Shown: positions 39,685-45,260 of the stretch, piece by piece
Layout of the letters: the number at the start of each line of letters is the position of its first letter
How positions within the stretch are numbered: position 1 is the first letter of the stretch
Assembly (NCBI GenBank): GCA_000720995.1
Contig: JOEL01000054.1
Coordinates: 1-45,260, forward strand
Origin: Streptomyces celluloflavus
GTDB taxonomy: Bacteria > Actinomycetota > Actinomycetes > Streptomycetales > Streptomycetaceae
Length of the DNA stretch: 45,260 nt
Reading direction: 5' to 3'
The notes under the pieces: model-generated
What the model was told of the DNA's origin: nothing
Database searches by the model: none
What the model saw: the letters and a program-made list of their open reading frames with translations, nothing else
Program-made: the position numbers and the translations under genes

Positions 39685-40749
39685 TCAGCGGTCCTCGCGC
39701 GGGTCGTCGTCCTCAAGGCTGCCGTCGCTCTCGCGCAGGTCGAGGCCGATGTCGAGGATCGGGGAGGAGTGCGTGAGCGCGCCCACGGCCAGGTAGTCGA
39801 CGCCGGCCCCGGCGTACGCGCGGGCGGTGTCCAGGCTCAGCCGGCCGGACGACTCCAGCACCGCGCGCCCGGCGACCAGTTCGACGGCCTCCTTGGTCTG
39901 CTCCGGCGTGAAGTTGTCCAGCAGGATCAGGTCGGCGCCCTCGGCGAGGATCGGCGGGATCTGGTCGAGCCGGTCCACCTCCACCTCGATCGGCACACCG
40001 GGGAACTCGGACCGTACGGCGGTGAACGCCTCGGCGACACCGCCCGCCGCGATGACGTGGTTGTCCTTGATCAGCGCCGCGTCCGACAGCGACATGCGGT
40101 GGTTGACGCCGCCGCCGCAGCGCACCGCGAACTTCTCCAGGGCGCGCATGCCCGGGGTGGTCTTACGGGTGTCCCGGACCTTGGCCTCGGTCCCGTCGAG
40201 AACATCGGCCCAGGCGCGGGTGGCGGTGGCGATACCGGACAGCCGGCACAGCAGGTTGAGCGCGCTGCGCTCGGCGGTGAGCAGGTCGCGGGTGCGGGTG
40301 GTGACGCTCAGCAGCCGGGTGCCGGCCGCGACCCGGTCGCCGTCCTCGACGTGCCGCTCGACGGCGAACGCGTCGGTGCAGACGAGGGAGAGCACCGCCT
40401 CGGCGATTCGCAGCCCGGCGACCGTACCGGCCTCGCGGGCGGTGAAGTCGCCGGTGGCCACCGCGTCTTCGGGGACGGTCGCCACGGTGGTGACGTCCAC
40501 GCCCTGGTCGAGGTCCTCCTCGATGGCGAGGTGCGCGATGTCCTCCACCTGGACGGGGTCGAGACCGGCGGCGGTCAGGAGCGCGGCCAGGTCGGGGTCC
40601 AGACCGCAGCTGAGCGGGTCGAGGCCGTACGCGTCGTCCTCGTCCCCACCGCCGCAGCCGCAGGCGTCGCCGCAGCCGCCGCCGGTGGGGGGCCCGGCCT
40701 GGAGCCCGCCGATCTGGAGGAGGGGGAGGTCGTCGGAGGTGCTGCTCAC
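39685..40749 (-). CDS. nadC: Quinolinate phosphoribosyltransferase (nicotinate-nucleotide pyrophosphorylase)
   Basis: Converts quinolinate and PRPP to nicotinate mononucleotide in de novo NAD synthesis. Family blocks: EDLDQGVDVTTVATVPEDAV, TARTRDLLTAERSALNLLCR-like region (LLTAERSALNLLCRLSGIAT), VRDTRKTTPGMRALEKFAVR, CGGGVNHRMSLSDAALIKDN, and EVEVDRLDQ. The 354 residues include about 60 extra N-terminal residues with a cysteine cluster (Cys26, Cys30, Cys32, Cys48). GTG 40749 overlaps the nadB TGA as GTGA, so translation is coupled. An apparent longer frame continues out of phase through nadB and is not real. Confidence 0.94.
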   Translation of the reverse strand: MSSTSDDLPLLQIGGLQAGPPTGGGCGDACGCGGGDEDDAYGLDPLSCGLDPDLAALLTAAGLDPVQVEDIAHLAIEEDLDQGVDVTTVATVPEDAVATGDFTAREAGTVAGLRIAEAVLSLVCTDAFAVERHVEDGDRVAAGTRLLSVTTRTRDLLTAERSALNLLCRLSGIATATRAWADVLDGTEAKVRDTRKTTPGMRALEKFAVRCGGGVNHRMSLSDAALIKDNHVIAAGGVAEAFTAVRSEFPGVPIEVEVDRLDQIPPILAEGADLILLDNFTPEQTKEAVELVAGRAVLESSGRLSLDTARAYAGAGVDYLAVGALTHSSPILDIGLDLRESDGSLEDDDPREDR

Positions 40750-42716
40750 GGGGTGCGCTCCGTATCCGGGGAGGGGGTGGGGGTGGAGGTGGGGTTGTGC
40801 TCGTGGTGGTGTGTGGGGGCGGTGTGGTCCGGCCCGGTGATGGTGGCCGGGAAGGCGTCGGTCCCGGTCGTGCCGACGCGCAGCGTGCGGTCCGCGTCGA
40901 GGGTGATGCGGAAGTGGCGGCGCCAGGAGGCGTCGTCCCGGTCGGGGTGGTCCTCGCGCCAGTGGCAGCCGCGGGTCTCCTCGCGGCGCCGCGCCGCGGC
41001 GACCAGCACCCGGGCGACGCACAGGAGGTTGGTCGCCTCCCATGCCTCCACACCGGGCTCGGGGGTCTTGCCGTCGGGGGCGGCCTCGGTGGTACCGGTG
41101 TCGCCGGCGGTCCCGGTGTCGCTCACGGTCCCGGTGTCCGGTTCGGCGGGGGTCCCGGGCCCGGCCGCGTCGCGGTGGAGGCGGTCGAGTGCGGCGGCGG
41201 CCCGGTCGAGGCTTTCGGCGCTGCGCAGCACGCCGGCGCCGGCGGTCATGATCCGCTGCACGGCGCCACGGGTCTCGGGCGCGACGAGGCGCAGAGGGGT
41301 GGACGCCGGGGCGGGGACCGGGGCGGGGACCGGCGAGCTGCCGTGGCGCGTACCGGGGCCGTCCGCATCGCCGTCGTCCGTACCGCCGTCGTCGTCGCCG
41401 TACGCCGGGTTCGGGGCGCTCCCCGAGACGATGTCCGCGGCGATCCGTTCCGCGAAGACCAGGCCCTCCAGGAGGGAGTTGGAGGCGAGCCGGTTGGCGC
41501 CGTGGACACCGGTGCAGGCGACCTCGCCGCAGGCGTAGAGGCCCGGCACGGTCGTCCGCCCGTACAGGTCGGTGCGTACGCCGCCGGAGGCGTAGTGGGC
41601 GGCGGGGGCGACCGGGATGGGCTCGGTGACCGGGTCGATGCCGTGGTCGCGGCAGGCGGCGAGGATGGTCGGGAAGCGGTTGCGCCACATCTCGGCGCCG
41701 AAGTGGCGGGCGTCCAAGTACATGTGGTCGACGCCCTGTTCGTGCGCCCGGCGCATGATCGCCTTGGCGACGATGTCGCGCGGGGCGAGCTCGGCGAGCT
41801 CGTGCCGGCCGGCCATGAAGCGGACGCCGTCGGCGTCGACGAGATGGGCGCCCTCACCGCGTACCGCCTCGGAGATCAGCGGCTGCTGGCCCTCGGCGTC
41901 CGGCCCCAGGTAGAGGACGGTGGGGTGGAACTGGACGAATTCGAGGTCGGACACCTCGGCACCGGCGCGCAGCGCCAGGGCCACCCCGTCGCCGGTGGAG
42001 ACGGCCGGGTTGGTGGTGGCGGAGAAGACCTGGCCCATCCCGCCGGTGGCCAGGATGACGGCCGGAGCGTGCACGGCCCCGACGCCGTCGTGCTGGCCCT
42101 CGCCCATGACGTGCAGGGTGACACCGGCGGTGCGGCCCGCGGCGTCGGTGAGCAGGTCGAGGACGAGCGCGTTCTCGACGGTGCGCAGCGCGGCGGTGCG
42201 GACGGCCTCGACGAGGGCGCGGGAGATCTCCGCCCCGGTGGCGTCGCCGCCGGCGTGCGCGATACGGCGGCGGTGGTGGCCGCCCTCGCGGGTGAGGGCT
42301 ATCTCGTCGGTGCCGGGCGCGGTGTCGAAGCGCGCGCCGCTGCCGATCAGCCGGTGGACGGCGGCCGGCCCTTCGGTGACCAGGGTCCGTACGGCCGCCT
42401 CGTCGCACAGGCCGGCGCCGGCGACGAGGGTGTCGGTCAGATGCTGTTCGGGGGTGTCGTCCGTGCCGAGCGCCGCGGCGATACCGCCCTGGGCCCAGCG
42501 GGTGGAGCCGTCGTCGAGGCGGGCCTTGGTGACGACGACGGTCCGGCGGCCCGCGGCGGCGCAGCGCAGCGCGGCGGTCAGCCCGGCCACGCCGGATCCC
42601 ACGACGACGACATCCGCGTCGATGGACCAGCCGGGGGCGGGGGCGGTCAGGCGTATGCCGGGGGTGGTGGCTCCGGTACCCGTGCAGGTGCCGGAGCCGG
42701 TGCCAGTGGCGGTCAT
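40746..42716 (-). CDS. nadB: L-aspartate oxidase
   Basis: FAD enzyme that oxidises L-aspartate to iminoaspartate, the substrate of NadA. FAD motif [11 protein letters not shown] at 40-50; substrate-site [14 protein letters not shown]; active-site [15 protein letters not shown]-type segment; the [20 protein letters not shown] and [15 protein letters not shown] blocks. At 656 residues it is over 100 longer than usual, owing to a Gly-Thr-rich N-terminus and two low-complexity insertions (about 440-485 and 515-555) before the C-terminal helical domain. ATG 42716 overlaps the panC stop by 4 bases (ATGA). nadA is not in the window. Confidence 0.95.
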   Translation of the reverse strand: MTATGTGSGTCTGTGATTPGIRLTAPAPGWSIDADVVVVGSGVAGLTAALRCAAAGRRTVVVTKARLDDGSTRWAQGGIAAALGTDDTPEQHLTDTLVAGAGLCDEAAVRTLVTEGPAAVHRLIGSGARFDTAPGTDEIALTREGGHHRRRIAHAGGDATGAEISRALVEAVRTAALRTVENALVLDLLTDAAGRTAGVTLHVMGEGQHDGVGAVHAPAVILATGGMGQVFSATTNPAVSTGDGVALALRAGAEVSDLEFVQFHPTVLYLGPDAEGQQPLISEAVRGEGAHLVDADGVRFMAGRHELAELAPRDIVAKAIMRRAHEQGVDHMYLDARHFGAEMWRNRFPTILAACRDHGIDPVTEPIPVAPAAHYASGGVRTDLYGRTTVPGLYACGEVACTGVHGANRLASNSLLEGLVFAERIAADIVSGSAPNPAYGDDDGGTDDGDADGPGTRHGSSPVPAPVPAPASTPLRLVAPETRGAVQRIMTAGAGVLRSAESLDRAAAALDRLHRDAAGPGTPAEPDTGTVSDTGTAGDTGTTEAAPDGKTPEPGVEAWEATNLLCVARVLVAAARRREETRGCHWREDHPDRDDASWRRHFRITLDADRTLRVGTTGTDAFPATITGPDHTAPTHHHEHNPTSTPTPSPDTERTP

Positions 42717-43933
42717 CGGGTCGCTCCGAGGGGGCCTTGGGGGGCGGTGGGCGTGGTGGGGGCGGTGGTGTGGCCGGTATCCGTGCCTGTGCCCGTGACC
42801 GGATCCGTGTCCGTGTGCCGCTCCGTGTCGGCGTCTGCCGGGCTGTTGGGGGGCGTGGCGCCGAAGGTGAGGCGGATGTTGTCGATGAGACGGGTGGTGC
42901 CGACCTTGGCGGCGACGGCGAGGATCGCCTCCCCCTCGTACCCGTCCGGGATCTCGGTGAAGCCGGACGGGTCGACCAGCGCCAGATAGTCGAGGACGAG
43001 CGGCGGGTCGAGGAGGGCGGCGTCCGCGAGGACCGCGCGGGCCGCGGCGCGGGCGACGGCCGGACCGTGCGGCGGGCCGGCCGCGTACGCCACGGCGTGC
43101 GCATCGGCGGCGGCCCGGTCCTCGCCGAGGGCGGCGAGTGCCGCGGAACGGTGGTGTGCCCGGTGGCCGGTGGTGGTGGCGCGGGCGCGCAGCGCCTCTT
43201 CGGCCGCGAGCCGGTCGCGGGCCGCGAAGAGCGCCGCGGAGAGCGCGAGGGCGGTGTGCCGCTCCGGGCGGGAGAGGTAGCGGTTGCGGCTGGAGAGGGC
43301 GAGGCCGTCGTCCTCGCGGACGGTGGGGACGCCGACGATCTCGACGGGGAAGTTGAGGTCGGTGGCCATCCGTGTGATGACGGCGAGCTGCTGGGCGTCC
43401 TTCTGCCCGTAGAGCGCGATATCGGGTGCGCAGAGGTGCAGCAGCTTGGCGACGACGGTCAGGACGCCGTCGAAGTGCCCGGGGCGGCTGGCGCCTTCCA
43501 GGAGGGTGCCCATGGGGCCCGCGGAGATCCGGATCTGCGGTGCGCCGCCCGGGTAGACCTCGTCGGCGGACGGCGCGAAGACGGCGTCCGCGCCGGCCGC
43601 CGCGGCGAGTGCGACGTCCGCGTCCAGGGTGCGCGGGTAGCGGTCGAGATCCTCGCCCGCGCCGAACTGGAGCGGGTTGACGAAGACCGTCACCACGACC
43701 TGCCCCCGCGGCCCGACCCGGCCGCGGGCGGCGCGGATCAGCGTGGCGTGGCCCTCGTGCAGGGCGCCCATGGTCATGACGACGGCGCGCGGGCCGCTGC
43801 CGCGCGGGAGCGCGCGCAACTCGGCGGCGGTGTGGACGAGTTCCGTACGGGAGGTGGGGGTGGGGGTGGCGGTAGCGGTGGGCAGCGGGTCCGCGGCGGA
43901 ATGCGGGTGGGGGGACGGGTGCGGGGTGGTCAT
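42713..43933 (-). CDS. panC: Pantoate-beta-alanine ligase (pantothenate synthetase)
   Basis: Condenses pantoate and beta-alanine with ATP to pantothenate. HIGH-like motif TMGALHEGH (54-62), then [37 protein letters not shown], and the KMSKS-like SSRNRYLS. The protein is 406 residues, against about 300 for most PanC: Pro/Thr/His-rich N-terminal extension (about 28 residues) and Thr/Gly/Asp-rich C-terminal tail (about 45). ATG 43933 has GGGAGG six bases upstream and overlaps the preceding stop (ATGA). A long upstream open frame on this strand is a shadow of the DUF2520 gene. Confidence 0.95.
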   Translation of the reverse strand: MTTPHPSPHPHSAADPLPTATATPTPTSRTELVHTAAELRALPRGSGPRAVVMTMGALHEGHATLIRAARGRVGPRGQVVVTVFVNPLQFGAGEDLDRYPRTLDADVALAAAAGADAVFAPSADEVYPGGAPQIRISAGPMGTLLEGASRPGHFDGVLTVVAKLLHLCAPDIALYGQKDAQQLAVITRMATDLNFPVEIVGVPTVREDDGLALSSRNRYLSRPERHTALALSAALFAARDRLAAEEALRARATTTGHRAHHRSAALAALGEDRAAADAHAVAYAAGPPHGPAVARAAARAVLADAALLDPPLVLDYLALVDPSGFTEIPDGYEGEAILAVAAKVGTTRLIDNIRLTFGATPPNSPADADTERHTDTDPVTGTGTDTGHTTAPTTPTAPQGPLGATR

Positions 43934-44946
43934 CGGCGGCCTCCCGTGGGGCCGTCGCCGGAGGCGTCCGGGCCGTCCGGGTCCGGGCCGGGGACGGGGC
44001 CGTTCGGGTCGGGGGTGGCCGGGCCGCCGGGGGGCCGGCCGGGGGACGCCTCGGCGAGCACGCCGAGCAGGTCCTCGGCCAGCTCCGGCTTGAGGAGGCC
44101 GTGGGCCAGCGCCCGGTCCGCGGTCATCCGGGCCATCGCGAGATACCCGGCGACACTCTGCGGCGCATGCTGGCGCAGCTCGGCGACGTGGGCGGCGACG
44201 GTGCCCGCGTCGCCGCGCGCGACCGGGCCGGTCAGCGCGTCGTCGCCGGAGCGCAGCGCGTTGTCCAGGGCCGCGCCGAGCAGCGGGCCGAGCATCCGGC
44301 CGGGGGCCTCGACCCCGGCCGTGCGCAGCAGTTCCATCGACTGGGCGACGAGCGTGACCAGGTGGTTCGCCCCGATGGCGAGGGCCGCGTGGTAGAGCGG
44401 ACGGGCGGATTCGGCGATCCACACGGGCTCGCCGCCCATCTCGATGACCAGCGCCTCGGCGGCCATCCGCAGTTCGTCGGGCGCGGTCACCCCGAACGAG
44501 CAGCCGACCAGCCGCTGGACGTCCACGGAGGTGCCGGTGAAGGTCATGGCGGGGTGCAGGGCGAGCGGCAGGGCGCCGGCCCGGGTCGCCGGGTCCAGTA
44601 CGGACGTTCCATAGCGCCCGGAGGTGTGCACGAGCAGTTGTCCCGGGCGGACGGCGCCGGTCTCCGCGAGGCCGCTGACCAGGTCGGCGAGGGCGTCGTC
44701 GGGGACGGTCAGCAGGACGAGGTCGGCGCGCGCGAGGACCTCGGCGGCGGGCACCAGGGGCACCTCGGGCAGCAGCTCCGCGGCGCGTCGCACGGAGGCG
44801 TCGGAGACTCCGGACACGGCCACCGGGCGGTGTCCGGCGAGGTGCAGTGACGCGGCGAGGGCGGGCCCGACGCGACCCGCGCCGACGACTCCGACGGTGA
44901 GCCGGGCGGGGCGGTCCTGGGCCTCGGTGGGTGGGATTGCATTCAC
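43930..44946 (-). CDS. Rossmann-fold DUF2520 oxidoreductase-like protein
   Basis: 338 residues. N-terminal NAD(P)-binding domain ([20 protein letters not shown], motif GAGRVG at 22-27) resembling ketopantoate- or F420-dependent reductases; C-terminal DUF2520 helical domain with [17 protein letters not shown], and [21 protein letters not shown] Pro/Gly/Asp-rich tail ends it. The equivalent gene precedes panC in mycobacteria (Rv3603c, from memory). Its place at the head of a pantothenate/NAD operon makes ketopantoate reduction a reasonable hypothesis, but no substrate residue proves it. GTG 44946 has GGAAGG about 10 bases upstream. The stop overlaps the panC ATG. Confidence 0.9.
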   Translation of the reverse strand: MNAIPPTEAQDRPARLTVGVVGAGRVGPALAASLHLAGHRPVAVSGVSDASVRRAAELLPEVPLVPAAEVLARADLVLLTVPDDALADLVSGLAETGAVRPGQLLVHTSGRYGTSVLDPATRAGALPLALHPAMTFTGTSVDVQRLVGCSFGVTAPDELRMAAEALVIEMGGEPVWIAESARPLYHAALAIGANHLVTLVAQSMELLRTAGVEAPGRMLGPLLGAALDNALRSGDDALTGPVARGDAGTVAAHVAELRQHAPQSVAGYLAMARMTADRALAHGLLKPELAEDLLGVLAEASPGRPPGGPATPDPNGPVPGPDPDGPDASGDGPTGGRR

Positions 44947-45067
44947 GCGGCGATGGCCTTCCGTTCCAGTCCGCGGGGGGTACCGGACGATTCATCGCCA
45001 TGCTACGCGAGTGTTTCCGGCGGGCTTCAGGGCTGCGCGAGGGTGAGACGAGGGACTCATCGACGCG

Positions 45068-45089
45068 TTGTCCACAGAAGTTTTCCACA
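45068..45089. promoter_or_regulatory. Two tandem DnaA boxes
   Basis: TTGTCCACA (45068-45076) is an exact Streptomyces DnaA box; TTTTCCACA (45081-45089) differs by one base and is in the same orientation, 13 bases on. They lie about 125 bases upstream of the DUF2520 start, probably in or near the operon promoter. DnaA could repress or modulate the operon. Confidence 0.7.
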
Positions 45090-45170
45090 GGGGTCGCGGG
45101 CCGTGCGGGGGTGCGTCATGATCCAAGCGACGGCGCGAACGGCGGGTGTACGGAAGGGCAGGTGGGGGCC

Positions 45171-45260
45171 GTGGACGAGGGCGGGCTGGACCGGGAGCGG
45201 GGTCTGAACGGGCGGCCGGGATCGGGTGGGTCGGATGATCGGGGCGGGGCGGTAGGGACC
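45171..45260 (+). CDS. Start of a gene running off the window (partial)
   Basis: From GTG 45171, preceded by a GGTGGGGG ribosome-binding-like stretch, a frame stays open for 30 codons to the edge (VDEGGLDRERGLNGRPGSGG then SDDRGGAVGT). The start of a hydrophilic N-terminus is plausible, and a divergent gene is expected here, but the fragment is too short for identification. Confidence 0.4.
   Translation, partial: MDEGGLDRERGLNGRPGSGGSDDRGGAVGT

Noticed and set aside
39685-41688. Apparent 667-residue fusion with nadC at its C-terminus
   Set aside because: The N-terminal half is the out-of-phase shadow of nadB. The GTG at 40749 with GTGA overlap and a GGAG site gives the real nadC.
42713-45088. 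Apparent 791-residue fusion with panC at its C-terminus
   Set aside because: The upstream half is an Arg/Pro-rich shadow of the DUF2520 gene; panC starts at ATG 43933 after GGGAGG.

Overview
The window is a high-GC actinobacterial chromosome segment, almost certainly from a Streptomyces. Third codon positions are nearly all G or C, GTG starts are common, and the gene order matches, as I remember it, the S. coelicolor stretch from trpS (SCO3334) through sigE-cseABC, clpC and lsr2 to panC. Nothing points to a prophage, integrated plasmid, insertion sequence, tRNA gene or CRISPR array.

Layout. 1-2.3 kb: tryptophanyl-tRNA synthetase behind a leader peptide with two adjacent Trp codons and alternative hairpins (a ribosome-mediated attenuator), then convergent proC. 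3-5.7 kb: an M1-family lipoprotein peptidase, a membrane protein and an SH3-like protein. 5.9-10.5 kb: a membrane Ser/Thr kinase with a PQQ-type beta-propeller, then ilvD. 10.7-13.5 kb: a TIM-barrel isomerase, a Ppx/GppA phosphatase and a cysteine-cluster protein, a neighbourhood also kept in mycobacteria. 13.6-18.3 kb: a sigma/zinc-finger/transmembrane/BACON fusion protein diverging from radA-disA (DNA repair and c-di-AMP synthesis). 18.4-24.5 kb: an epimerase-like protein, an anchored Gly-rich protein, a PAP2 phosphatase, a flavin-type oxidase-fold protein, a small GntR/DUF7848 cassette with CTAG boxes, and mutY. 24.8-28.2 kb: sigE-cseABC, the cell-envelope stress system. 28.4-31.5 kb: an MFS exporter with a divergent TetR regulator, and an M23 peptidase. 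32.4-38.8 kb: clpC, an SCO3374-family gene, lsr2, a GNAT acetyltransferase, a BlaI-type regulator, a 59-residue membrane protein and a hypothetical protein. 38.9-45 kb: a translationally coupled DUF2520-panC-nadB-nadC-coaX operon that joins NAD and CoA synthesis, with two DnaA boxes upstream.

Themes. Much of the region concerns envelope homeostasis (sigE-cse, M23 and PAP2 enzymes, receptor kinase, sigma/anti-sigma fusion), nucleotide second messengers and DNA integrity (disA, radA, mutY), proteostasis and nucleoid structure (clpC, lsr2), and cofactor synthesis. Most genes are ordinary core genes. The most interesting signals are the complete Trp attenuator, the sigma-ZAS-TM-BACON fusion, the CTAG-box GntR cassette, a ClgR-type box placed over a clpC promoter, a large inverted repeat in the MFS/TetR intergenic region, paired DnaA boxes, and several short tandem repeats next to gene ends. 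Gene starts were adjusted by hand from ribosome-binding sites and family N-termini. All family calls rest on reading motifs, without database searches.
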